This document shows positions 1-6,318 of a DNA stretch of 8,786 bases, piece after piece. The notes under the pieces were generated by a model. The model did not search any database, had not been told where the DNA came from, and saw only the letters and a list, made by a program, of their open reading frames with translations. How positions within the stretch are numbered: the stretch's first letter is position 1; each line of letters opens with the position of its first letter. Location: NCBI GenBank assembly GCA_023512255.1, contig JAILZY010000125.1, forward strand, positions 1 through 8,786, given 5' to 3'. Made by a program: the position numbers and the translations under genes. Origin of the DNA: a bacterium. GTDB lineage: Bacteria; SZUA-182; DTGQ01.

Positions 1-2
1 AG

Positions 3-122
3 CAGTATGCCAGAGCCATAAATGATGAAAAGTGGCGAGCTGATGCTTTTAAATTCATTGAAAATCCAACTGTTTTTAACCCTTTCAAAGGCCCTATCCC
101 CTTGGCAGAAGAGCAATCCTGA
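3..122 (+). CDS. C-terminal end of an unrecognised protein, cut by the window start
   Basis: An open frame runs from the window edge to a TGA at 120-122 and gives 39 residues. It includes the segment AINDEKWRADAFKFIENP and ends in PIPLAEEQS. The mix of charged and aromatic residues looks like genuine coding sequence, and the other two forward frames stop within the first 25 bases. I do not recognise the family and assign no function. It lies upstream of cas6 on the same strand, separated by 168 bases of repeat-containing DNA, so it could be an earlier gene of the CRISPR locus or an unrelated neighbour. The 5' part lies outside the window. Confidence 0.45.
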   Translation, partial: QYARAINDEKWRADAFKFIENPTVFNPFKGPIPLAEEQS

Positions 123-232
123 GAAACTCTTCGTCTACGCCTGATTTTGATTTATCGTACAAATCCATGACCTGATGATTAAGGGATTGCGAAATGATAT
201 GATATAAAGACAATAAAGGAATAAAGATGGCA

Positions 233-293
233 AGTCCAAAGCATGAGAACATGAGTCCAAAGCATGAGAGTGAGAGCATGAGTCCAAAGTATG
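233..293 (+). repeat. Three degenerate direct repeats ending in the cas6 start codon
   Basis: AGTCCAAAGCATGAGA occurs exactly at 233-248 and again at 254-269. A third, changed copy at 281-293 reads AGTCCAAAGTATG. The spacings between copies are 21 and 27 bases. The ATG at 291-293 in the third copy is the apparent cas6 start, so the repeat reaches into the gene. An unclear AT-rich stretch at about 195-208 (ATGATATGATATAA) could supply a -10 box for cas6, but no convincing -35 box accompanies it. The rest of 123-290 shows nothing else I can support. Confidence 0.8.
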
Positions 294-1256
294 CTATACA
301 GCCGCCTAAGCTTTACTACTGAACTTAGCGCCAGCGCCTCTTTGCCCCTATTTAAGGGCTCGACCTTTCGCGGGGCCTTTGGCAATGCCTTAAAGCGGGT
401 GGTGGCCTGTGCGCTTGAGAGGCAGGAGTGTCAAAGCTGTTTGCTGGCAAGCCGGTGCGTATATCCCTTTTTTTTCGAAAGAAAGGCCGCGTGCGCAAAG
501 AAGGGGCTCCGTCTTCCCTCACCGCCTCATCCCTTTGTCATTGAGCCGCCGCTGACTACCGAGGTGAATTTTAACCCAGGTGATAGCTTTGACTTCAACC
601 TCATCCTCTTTGGCCGGGCCAATGACTATCTTCCCTACTGCATCTATGCCTTTGACCAGATGGGCCGGGTGGGCATTGGAAAGCGGATCAAGGGAGTGAG
701 GGCTGGATTTGTGCTCAAAACCGTCTCATCCGAAAGTGGCAAGATTATCTACTCCAGCCAGGATCAGAGACTGATCAGAGAGGATGAGTTTGCAGTGCAG
801 CTTAAGCTTCAAAAACCGGAGAAAGAAAAGGTGAGTCGTCTGACTGTTTATCTCAAGACACCGCTTCGGATAAAGCATGGAAACCGCCTATTGAGGAGTG
901 ATCTACCTTTCCACGTCCTGATCAGGGCAGCTCTTCGCCGAATATCCTCACTCTTTGCCTGCTACGGACAGGGGGATGAGGATAAGCTTGCCCTAGACTA
1001 TCGGGGCTTGGTGGCCCGGGCCCAGGATCGGAGCATTAGGGTCGAGGAGTCTGATCTTTGCTGGTTTGACTGGTCGCGCTACTCAAGCCGTCAGGATACA
1101 AAAATGCTGATGGGCGGTATGCTAGGAAGCATCAGCTACTGGAGCGAGCGGGGCAATCTGGGGGAATTTCTGGCCCTACTTCAGCTAGGGGAGAAGGTCC
1201 ATCTTGGCAAGCAAAGCACCTTCGGGCTGGGGCAAATTATGGTGGAGGCAGAATAA
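291..1256 (+). CDS. cas6: CRISPR-associated endoribonuclease Cas6
   Basis: This 321-residue RAMP-fold protein should cut the CRISPR precursor transcript within its repeats to give crRNAs for the Csm complex. The N-terminal part carries the family segment LPLFKGSTFRGAFGNALKR (18-36). A cysteine cluster follows, C47-x2-C50-x5-C56, ending in VYPFFFE, as in the larger Cas6 proteins of the precrRNA-processing RAMP family. PPHPFVIEPP (78-87) and GRANDYLPYCIYAFDQMG (108-125) are also typical. The C-terminal half has RYSSRQ (263-268), a GGMLGSISY segment and the glycine-rich RNA-binding loop GKQSTFGLGQI (306-316). Which residue is catalytic is not clear; H304 next to the loop is one candidate. The length is normal and the frame is intact. 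There is no strong Shine-Dalgarno sequence at the ATG, which sits in an upstream repeat copy. The gene looks richer in G and C than the csm genes downstream. Confidence 0.92.
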   Translation: MLYSRLSFTTELSASASLPLFKGSTFRGAFGNALKRVVACALERQECQSCLLASRCVYPFFFERKAACAKKGLRLPSPPHPFVIEPPLTTEVNFNPGDSFDFNLILFGRANDYLPYCIYAFDQMGRVGIGKRIKGVRAGFVLKTVSSESGKIIYSSQDQRLIREDEFAVQLKLQKPEKEKVSRLTVYLKTPLRIKHGNRLLRSDLPFHVLIRAALRRISSLFACYGQGDEDKLALDYRGLVARAQDRSIRVEESDLCWFDWSRYSSRQDTKMLMGGMLGSISYWSERGNLGEFLALLQLGEKVHLGKQSTFGLGQIMVEAE

Positions 1257-1283
1257 GGCAAATTGTAGAATAAAGGCAAATTG
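1250..1283 (+). repeat. Two-copy tandem repeat across the cas6 stop codon
   Basis: AGAATAAGGCAAATTG (1250-1265) is repeated at 1267-1283 as AGAATAAAGGCAAATTG, a period of 17 bases with one inserted A. The first copy contains the cas6 stop codon, so the duplication appears to start at the end of the gene and to have lengthened the gap that follows. Confidence 0.75.
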
Positions 1284-1326
1284 CGCTGAAAGTCAGGCTG
1301 AAGTCAAAATGAGTCAGAATGGCTGA

Positions 1327-1356
1327 AGTCAGAATTAGGGTAGTCAGAATTAGGGT
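1327..1356 (+). repeat. Perfect 15-base tandem repeat ahead of the NE0113-family gene
   Basis: AGTCAGAATTAGGGT is present twice head to tail (1327-1341 and 1342-1356), followed by the beginning of a third copy (AGTC, 1357-1360). Related fragments (AGTCAGGCTGA, GAGTCAGAATGGCTGA) lie just upstream at 1291-1326. Because 15 is a multiple of three, an upstream ATG at 1319 stays in frame with the gene. Starting there would add a low-complexity leader (MAEVRIRVVRIRVVG). The family start is better placed at 1364. Confidence 0.85.
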
Positions 1357-1363
1357 AGTCGGG

Positions 1364-2604
1364 ATGAAGCGAAATATTCTTTTGGCTGTCTGTGGGCTAA
1401 GTCCCCAGGTGATTACTGAGGCTCTCTATGCTCTGCACCAGGAGGGTGGCCGGGTCGATGCCATTCATGTGATTACCACCAGGGACGGGAAGGAGATGAT
1501 TTGCTCCTCTCTTCTCTCTCCCCTTGATGGGCAGTATTACCAATACCTGCGGGATTACCACCAAGCCCCTAGCAGATAGAGTTTGGCCCGAATAATATTC
1601 ATGTAATTACTGATGATAGTGGCCGACAGATAGAGGATATCCGAGACGAGGATGATAATGAGCAGTTGCTCAAGCTGTGTCTTGATCTTACCTTTAAACT
1701 GACCGCTGATTCGCAAACCGCTGTTTTTTTTCTGGTTGCTGGTGGCCGCAAAACTATGAGCTCTTGTCTGACTCTGGCTGCCCAGTTGTATGGCCGACCG
1801 CAGGATAGAATTTATCATGTCCTGGTATCGCCAGAATTTGAGAATAACCGAAACTTTTTCTACCCTCCGCCAGTGCCGATCGAGATTGAATTGAGGGATC
1901 AAAAGGGAGATCGGTATATCAAGAAAACCAGCTATGCCCAGATTAGCCTTATCTGCGTGCCCTTTGTCTCAATCCGCGATCGCCTAGCTGACAGGTGGCT
2001 GAACGAGCCTCAGGATCCGGCAACCTTGATGCTCTCGCTCATTCGAGATGAACACCCCACCTTGACCATAGATTTGTCTGAGCAAAAGCTGATCTACAAG
2101 AGAATAGAACTTGACCTGCCACCCTCACTCTTAGCCCTCTACACCTTCTTTGCTCAGCAGAAAAAGAATTGCCCGCTAAAGAAAGCCTCATGCCGCGACT
2201 GCCAGAAGTGCTTTTTGACCATCCAGGAGATTTTTAAGGCTCAGGATAAGCTAGACAAACTATACCGCCGCATCAAAAGCAAGTCTTATTCACCGCCGCC
2301 TCTCACTCATTCGCCTCTTCCCAGCAATATAAGCAATCTCGATGCTGAAACGCACCATCATGATGATTGGCATCATCTCGATTGGCATCATCGCTCAGCA
2401 GCAGCTACGCCCCCCAGCAGCATAAACAGTCTCGATGCTGAAACCTTCAATCAGTACAAGGCTAAGATCAGAAAGAAAATCATCCAGCAGTTTGGGGGAT
2501 CTATTCTGCGCCTTCTTGAGATCTCATCCGTTGGCCATAAGCCAGACACCAGATACGGCCTCCTCCTGGATAAGAGATGGATACGCATACTGCCGGATGA
2601 ATAA
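1364..2604 (+). pseudogene. NE0113-family CRISPR ring nuclease / CARF protein, with a frame break near 1574
   Basis: Reading starts at MKRNILLAVCGLSPQVITEAL and stops at TAG 1577-1579 after 71 codons. The next part of the same protein continues in another frame (IEFGPNNIHVITDDSGRQIE from 1576). Adding one base near 1574-1576 would join them into about 413 residues. Both halves match the family known as Cas_NE0113, which some databases name a Csm6-type ring nuclease. The matches are GLSPQVITE at the N-terminus, AGGRKTM (about 126-132 of the joined protein), GRPQDRIYHVLVSPEFENN, and a cysteine set C-x6-C-x2-C-x2-C (about 270-283). The end TRYGLLLDKRWIRIL is also family-like. Proteins with this fold bind, and in ring nucleases cut, cyclic oligoadenylate. 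I see no HEPN R-x4-6-H motif. A His- and Pro-rich linker (about 309-363) is unusual. No ATG, GTG or TTG gives a good restart just after the stop; the first in-frame one is TTG 1666. It is either a damaged gene or an assembly error. Confidence 0.8.
2320..2444 (+). repeat. Nested in-frame duplications encoding a His-rich linker
   Basis: Two 32-base copies (2320-2351 and 2413-2444) lie 93 bases apart. Each encodes a version of the segment ISNLDAET or INSLDAET. Between them GATTGGCATCATC occurs at 2365-2377 and 2380-2392, a 15-base period that yields DWHHL followed by DWHHR. Both periods are multiples of three, so the frame is kept. The result is a linker with nine histidines in a short stretch, inside the NE0113-family gene between its cysteine cluster and its C-terminal segment. 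Confidence 0.85.
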
Positions 2605-2692
2605 GGAGTGGACGCCATCAAACTACACCTTCAGACTGATACACCCCCCTTGGATAAGCAGGCTGATACAATCACTTGGTGGTTCTTTCGCT

Positions 2693-2715
2693 AAGTGTGC
2701 GTAACACAAGTGTGC
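2693..2715 (+). repeat. AAGTGTGC direct repeat, 15-base period
   Basis: AAGTGTGC occurs at 2693-2700 and 2708-2715. The seven bases between are GTAACAC, so GTGT at 2695 and ACAC further on could also form a very small hairpin. It is short and its meaning is uncertain. Confidence 0.5.
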
Positions 2716-2735
2716 AGCGGATCAATTACGCTATC

Positions 2736-2790
2736 AATTTGTAGGGGCGGGGATAAGTAATTTGTAGGGGTGGATAAGCTAATTGTAAGC
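2736..2790 (+). repeat. Tandem repeat of an AATTTGTAGGGG unit
   Basis: A 23-base unit starting AATTTGTAGGGG and ending GGATAAGT (2736-2758) is followed directly by a 22-base version (2759-2780). A partial third copy, AATTGTAAGC, follows (2781-2790). The two full copies differ by one base gained or lost and a few substitutions. Confidence 0.8.
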
Positions 2791-2820
2791 GCGGCCATCA
2801 GGTCCGCCACAGCTTTGGGC

Positions 2821-2868
2821 ACTTTATTAGAGATGTGTCCGCTTGCAGCTTGCGACTTTATTAGCGAT
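2821..2868 (+). repeat. ACTTTATTAG direct repeat, 34-base period
   Basis: ACTTTATTAGAGAT (2821-2834) recurs as ACTTTATTAGCGAT (2855-2868). Between them, GCTTGCAGCTTGCG contains a further small repeat of GCTTGC. The surrounding block from about 2790 looks richer in G and C than the flanks. Confidence 0.65.
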
Positions 2869-2876
2869 AGAGCCAC

Positions 2877-2905
2877 TAAAAAATTAGGGGATAAAAAATT
2901 AGGGG
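2877..2905 (+). repeat. Perfect tandem repeat TAAAAAATTAGGGG
   Basis: TAAAAAATTAGGGG is present at 2877-2890 and 2892-2905, a 15-base period with a single A between copies. It is the cleanest repeat in the gap before cas10. Confidence 0.85.
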
Positions 2906-2973
2906 AAAAGTGACCTTGAGCAGCATTTGACGAAAGCAGCCAAGGAGTAAGGCTTGAGGATCAATTTACTACT

Positions 2974-2989
2974 TTGTCAACGTTGCCAA
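2974..2989. promoter_or_regulatory. Imperfect 16-base palindrome, possible operator upstream of cas10
   Basis: TTGTCAACGTTGCCAA reads almost the same on both strands; only one base pair (positions 4 and 13) breaks the symmetry. It lies 82 bases before the cas10 start and 25 bases before a possible -10 box. This size and symmetry suit a dimeric repressor or activator site, but no regulator gene is in the window and the role is inferred from shape and position alone. Confidence 0.35.
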
Positions 2990-3014
2990 GGGTGAAAATC
3001 TCAGGCTGAAGGAG

Positions 3015-3020
3015 TATACT
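3015..3020 (+). promoter_or_regulatory. Possible -10 box for the csm operon
   Basis: TATACT differs from the TATAAT consensus at one base and lies 51 bases before the cas10 ATG. At the ideal distance upstream there is no good -35 box (the bases there are GTGAAA), and TTGCCA at 2983-2988 is too far away. If used, the promoter may need an activator, for which the nearby palindrome is one candidate. Confidence 0.25.
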
Positions 3021-3057
3021 TTTAGGCAGCTGGAGAGTAGGGGACCTAGAGAGAAAT

Positions 3058-3063
3058 AAGGAG
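3058..3063 (+). promoter_or_regulatory. Ribosome binding site of cas10
   Basis: AAGGAG lies eight bases before the ATG at 3072 and fixes that start for cas10. Confidence 0.8.
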
Positions 3064-3071
3064 AAAAAAAT

Positions 3072-5753
3072 ATGAATGATAACATCTACAAAATCGCTAT
3101 TGCCGGGTTCATGCACGACATAGGTAAATTCGCTGAGCGGGCGAACATGCCTATCAACAAAGAGTTTGAGATCGGCAATGCCGATCTGTATCAACCTCAT
3201 AGAAACAATCGGTACACTCACCGACATGCCCTGTATACCGCTGCCTTTATTGACTCTTTCGAGAAAATTCTACCCAAGGAGTTTAACCGGGCAAACTGGG
3301 GGTTTGAGGATTCTTTCATCAACATTGCTGCTGGACATCATATGCCTGAAACTCCTCTGCAATGGATAATTGCTATGGCCGATAGGGTCAGTAGCGGTTT
3401 TGAGCGGGATGAGTTTGAGGACTATAACCAGGAAATAGGGGTTCGAGACTACAAAAAGACTCGACTTATCCCTATCTTTGAGGGGATAGACCCGGATAGG
3501 GGTGGAAAAGCTGATAGCCTAGACTCTTACCATTTTAGATATCCCTTAAAAGAGCTTTCTCCAAATCCAGAGAACTTATTTCCAAAAAATGAAGATGCCC
3601 TAAGATCGCTAGACAATGAGCAAGCATCGAAAGAATATAATGAGTTGTTCAATAAGTTTATAGCTGAACTGGAGAAATTGCTCCACCGCTACCAAAGCAT
3701 ACCTCTTTGGTTGGAGCACTTTGATAGCCTATTTATGATCTTTGCCTCCTACATACCCGCAGCTACGGTCGGAAAGGTTATCCCTAATGTCTCTCTTTAT
3801 GATCATTCTAAGGCCACAGCAGCCTTAGCCGCTGCTCTGTATTTGTATCATTTACAAACCGATAGTATGAAAAAAGAGAAGATTACTGACTACGAAGAGA
3901 AAAAATTTTTGATCGTCTCAGGCGACTTTTACGGCATCCAAAGTTTTATCTTCAGCGCTGGAGGAAGCACAAATAAAGCTGCGGCGCGGCTTTTGCGAGG
4001 CAGATCATTTGCCATATCGCTTATCTCAGAGCTAGCGGCAGATCTAATTTGCCGAGAAATAGGACTGCCTCCCACCTGCTCCATTATTCTGAATGCCGCC
4101 GGCAAATTCACCATTATGGCGCCGAATACGGATAAGGTGCGCAGACAGATTGAGGCGGTTGAAAAGGAAATCAATGACTGGCTAATCAAAAATTTCTATG
4201 GGGAGTCAACCATTGGCCTGGCCTGGATTGAGGCCTCTTGTAGTGATCTTAGCTCAAAACAAATCGAAGGCTTATGGGATTCTCTAGCTAAGGAGCTAGA
4301 AAAGAAAAAGTATAGCAAAATCGATCTCGAAAGATATGGCGGGGCAGTTAAAGACTACCTTGACCAGTTTAACAATGAGCTGAGCAGCAAGCTCTGTCCA
4401 TTTTGCGGCAAGAGGCCATCAGATAAACAGATAGAAAATGATCCCCTGGTGAGAGATGATAACAATAGGTCAGCCTGCAAGATATGCAGAGACCATATTT
4501 ATCTAGGCAAAAAGCTGGTTAAATCCCCAAAGATGGCTATTGTCAGCCATGATGCGGAAATTTATGGTGATAAGCTCAGTGAGCCAATCTTTGGTAAGTA
4601 TCAGGTATCTTTCGACGTTGAGGGAAAGCTTAATGAGCTGGCCAAAAAAGGGAAGCTTTTAAAATATTGGGACCTTTCTATCTCCAAGGATGGCAAAATT
4701 ACCAAAGAGATAGCCGCCAAATTTATCAATGGCTATGTGCCGGTCTGGTCAGAAGAGGATCAAACAGAAGAAACTTTAATTCGCATTCTTCATGGTCGTA
4801 AGTCAGAAAAGACAAAAAATGAATTATTTGATGCTATTAAGGAAGGGGCGATAAAAGAGTTTCTCTATTTAGCCAAGATGTCCATAAATGTAAAAGTTAA
4901 CTATAAAGAGAAGGGAGAAACCAAAACGTGCGGGATAGAGGCCCTAGGGGTCCTGAAGGCAGATGTAGATAATTTAGGGCTTATCTTTACCTGCGGGCTT
5001 AAAAATAACAGCATCTCCCATCTAGCTACCCTGAGCAGGCAAATGAATAACTACTTTGCTATATACTTGCCTTACTTATTAAGCAAAGAAGAAAAGTTTA
5101 GGGATATTTACACAATTTTTGGCGGCGGAGATGACCTTTTCCTAATCGGCCCTTGGAACAGAATCATAGATTTTACCCAATTCCTTAATCAATCATTCAG
5201 GCAATATGTTTGCCAAAATAAGCATATTACCATCTCAGCCGGGCTGAGTATCCACAAGCCATCTGATCCTGTTCCGCTGCTTGCCGAAACGGCCGAGGAT
5301 GCCTTGAAAAAGGCAAAACATAATGGCAGAGATTCAATTACTCTCTTTGATGAGACGGTAAAATGGGAATTATTTGAGAAATTAAATAGCGAAGTTAAAG
5401 AGAAGATAGAAAGCTGGCTGGATAAATCCTACATTAATAATGCCATGCTCTTTAGGCTTAATCTACTCTCAGAAATGGCTAAACAGGAGAAAGAGCTGAT
5501 AAATGGAGATAAAAAACAGGCAAAGGAAGTAGCCAATAGAGGGGTTGCCCTTGAAGACTGCGAATGCCTGAAGTGGCACGCTATGTTCAAATACAACCTG
5601 GTGAGAAATATTGGCAAGAAATTACAAGAAAGTGCCAGAAATGAGGCTATTTCCAAAGTGGATGAGGCCGCCCTCTGGCTAGATGAGTATGGCGGAGCGA
5701 TGAAGATTCCGCTCTGGCAGGTTATCTACAACCAAAGGAGGTTAAAGCCATGA
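3072..5753 (+). CDS. cas10: Type III-A CRISPR-associated protein Cas10/Csm1
   Basis: At 893 residues this is the large subunit of the Csm complex. It cuts single-stranded DNA through its HD domain and makes cyclic oligoadenylate through its Palm domain when target RNA is bound. The N-terminal HD domain has H15-D16 in FMHDIGKF, GHH at 88-90 and D103 in AMADRVSSGFER. The first, degenerate Palm domain begins near 277 with SGDFYGIQSFIFSAG and continues through LLRGRSFAI and AAGKFTIMAPN. A zinc-binding set follows: C442, C445, C469 and C472. The second Palm carries LKADVDNLGLIF (628-639) and the cyclase motif GGDD (685-688). A helical C-terminal domain runs from about 760. All key residues are present, so both activities should be intact. 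The start is set by AAGGAG eight bases upstream. It opens the csm operon; the csm2 ATG lies 103 bases after its stop. Confidence 0.96.
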   Translation: MNDNIYKIAIAGFMHDIGKFAERANMPINKEFEIGNADLYQPHRNNRYTHRHALYTAAFIDSFEKILPKEFNRANWGFEDSFINIAAGHHMPETPLQWIIAMADRVSSGFERDEFEDYNQEIGVRDYKKTRLIPIFEGIDPDRGGKADSLDSYHFRYPLKELSPNPENLFPKNEDALRSLDNEQASKEYNELFNKFIAELEKLLHRYQSIPLWLEHFDSLFMIFASYIPAATVGKVIPNVSLYDHSKATAALAAALYLYHLQTDSMKKEKITDYEEKKFLIVSGDFYGIQSFIFSAGGSTNKAAARLLRGRSFAISLISELAADLICREIGLPPTCSIILNAAGKFTIMAPNTDKVRRQIEAVEKEINDWLIKNFYGESTIGLAWIEASCSDLSSKQIEGLWDSLAKELEKKKYSKIDLERYGGAVKDYLDQFNNELSSKLCPFCGKRPSDKQIENDPLVRDDNNRSACKICRDHIYLGKKLVKSPKMAIVSHDAEIYGDKLSEPIFGKYQVSFDVEGKLNELAKKGKLLKYWDLSISKDGKITKEIAAKFINGYVPVWSEEDQTEETLIRILHGRKSEKTKNELFDAIKEGAIKEFLYLAKMSINVKVNYKEKGETKTCGIEALGVLKADVDNLGLIFTCGLKNNSISHLATLSRQMNNYFAIYLPYLLSKEEKFRDIYTIFGGGDDLFLIGPWNRIIDFTQFLNQSFRQYVCQNKHITISAGLSIHKPSDPVPLLAETAEDALKKAKHNGRDSITLFDETVKWELFEKLNSEVKEKIESWLDKSYINNAMLFRLNLLSEMAKQEKELINGDKKQAKEVANRGVALEDCECLKWHAMFKYNLVRNIGKKLQESARNEAISKVDEAALWLDEYGGAMKIPLWQVIYNQRRLKP

Positions 5754-5772
5754 GACCCAGGCCACAATCATA
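5749..5772 (+). other. Seven-codon mini-ORF with a strong ribosome binding site, possible relic of the csm2 start
   Basis: AAAGGAGG lies at 5734-5741 and is followed by ATG at 5749, which overlaps the cas10 stop as ATGA. The frame encodes MRPRPQS and stops at TAG 5770-5772. Overlap of this kind normally couples the next gene of an operon (csm3 uses it), yet csm2 starts only at 5857. I infer a former csm2 start cut off by later sequence expansion, or a small translational leader. There is no evidence that the peptide has a role. Confidence 0.4.
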
Positions 5773-5786
5773 GGTAATAAACCTCA

Positions 5787-5834
5787 AAAGTAAAATCAAC
5801 TTCACAAAGTAAAATCAATCCACAAAAAGTAAAG
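5787..5834 (+). repeat. Tandem repeat AAAGTAAAATCAA between cas10 and csm2
   Basis: AAAGTAAAATCAA occurs at 5787-5799 and 5806-5818, and a partial third copy (AAAGTAAAG) lies at 5826-5834. The period is 19-20 bases. The A-rich block fills most of the gap between the two genes, which interrupts an otherwise tightly packed operon. Confidence 0.8.
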
Positions 5835-5856
5835 TGTAAGGAGGTAAGATAAGGCT

Positions 5857-6318
5857 ATGAATATGGAATCTAAGCCTTCGCAAAAATTGGCGCTAAAGCT
5901 TTGGCAAGATAAGACCAATAAAGAGATTGATCCAGATCTATTTTCAGCTCGAGCGGACGAGTTAGCCAGGGTAATATACCGTGAGGGAAAGGATCAGGAA
6001 AAGAAGCAATTAAACAAGCCTACTCAGATCAGAAAATTCTACGATGAGGTACTGCGGTTTGATAGCCTCATAAAGACAAAGACAAACTTTAGCGAACTAC
6101 TCCCGTATTTGAAGATGCTAAATGCCAAAGCAGCCTACGCTTTGGGCCGAAACCTAATTTCACAAGGATTCAAGGAGTTTATTTCAACTTCACTGGATCA
6201 GATTAAGGATAAGGAGGATTTTAATGTTTTTGTCTCTCTGTTTGAAGCCTTTATGGGCTACTATAAGTTCTATTATGAAAAAGAAGGAGAGCAGATTGCT
6301 CAAGGAGGTAGAATATGA
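5857..6318 (+). CDS. csm2: Type III-A CRISPR complex small subunit Csm2 (Cas11)
   Basis: This 153-residue, mainly helical protein is the small subunit that lines the inside of the Csm complex along the crRNA and target duplex. Family features visible are KPTQIRKFYDEVLRFDSLI (54-72), LLPYLKMLNAKAAYALGR, and the end segment IKDKEDFNVFVSLFEAFMGYYKFY. No catalytic residues are expected. The start at 5857 has TAAGGAGGT twelve bases upstream (5837-5845), slightly far; ATG 5863 in the same frame is a possible alternative. The first 40 or so residues, before the conserved part, are charged and variable. The stop overlaps the csm3 start as ATGA, so the two are probably translationally coupled. Its presence is what makes this a III-A rather than a III-B locus. 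Confidence 0.92.
   Translation: MNMESKPSQKLALKLWQDKTNKEIDPDLFSARADELARVIYREGKDQEKKQLNKPTQIRKFYDEVLRFDSLIKTKTNFSELLPYLKMLNAKAAYALGRNLISQGFKEFISTSLDQIKDKEDFNVFVSLFEAFMGYYKFYYEKEGEQIAQGGRI

Larger units (their letters stand above)
2605..3071 (+). other. 467-base gene-free stretch between the NE0113-family gene and cas10
   Basis: No convincing gene lies here. From left to right it holds a degenerate repeat beginning CTGATACA at 2636 and 2663 (both followed by CTTGG). It then holds four further tandem repeats, a segment that looks richer in G and C at about 2790-2870, an imperfect palindrome at 2974-2989, a possible -10 box at 3015-3020 and the cas10 ribosome binding site. This is the natural place for a promoter of the csm operon. 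No clear stem-loop followed by a T run is visible, so I call no terminator. Confidence 0.7.

Noticed and set aside
233-293. The three-copy repeat before cas6 as a CRISPR array
   Set aside because: Units are 13-16 bases with 5-11 bases between them, far too short for repeats and spacers, and similar unrelated tandem repeats occur in the other gaps.
94-385. Two minus-strand ORFs before and over the cas6 start
   Set aside because: Their sequence is mostly the translated repeat (MLSLSCFGLMFSCFGLA-like) and one overlaps cas6; neither has a ribosome binding site.
1560-1600. Programmed ribosomal frameshift in the NE0113-family gene
   Set aside because: A -1 shift would be required, but there is no X-XXY-YYZ heptamer at the site and no evident downstream structure. 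A base lost in the gene or in the assembly is simpler.
2597-2704. Small + strand ORF of 35 codons starting MNKEWTPSNYTFRL, overlapping the end of the NE0113-family gene
   Set aside because: No ribosome binding site, low-complexity repeat content and no family resemblance; it runs through duplicated gap sequence.
2691-2876. Minus-strand ORF of 61 codons in the gap before cas10
   Set aside because: GTG start without a ribosome binding site, on the strand opposite the operon, and it crosses two tandem repeats. Kept only as a finding about a possible remnant.
2736-2905. The repeats before cas10 as a degenerate CRISPR array
   Set aside because: Each repeat has a different unit and only two or three adjacent copies; there is no shared repeat with unique spacers.
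3929-4189. Minus-strand ORF inside cas10 (and similar ones at 5429-5656, 7836-8021 and 8126-8389)
   Set aside because: They lie opposite strongly supported, conserved genes and have no independent coding evidence.
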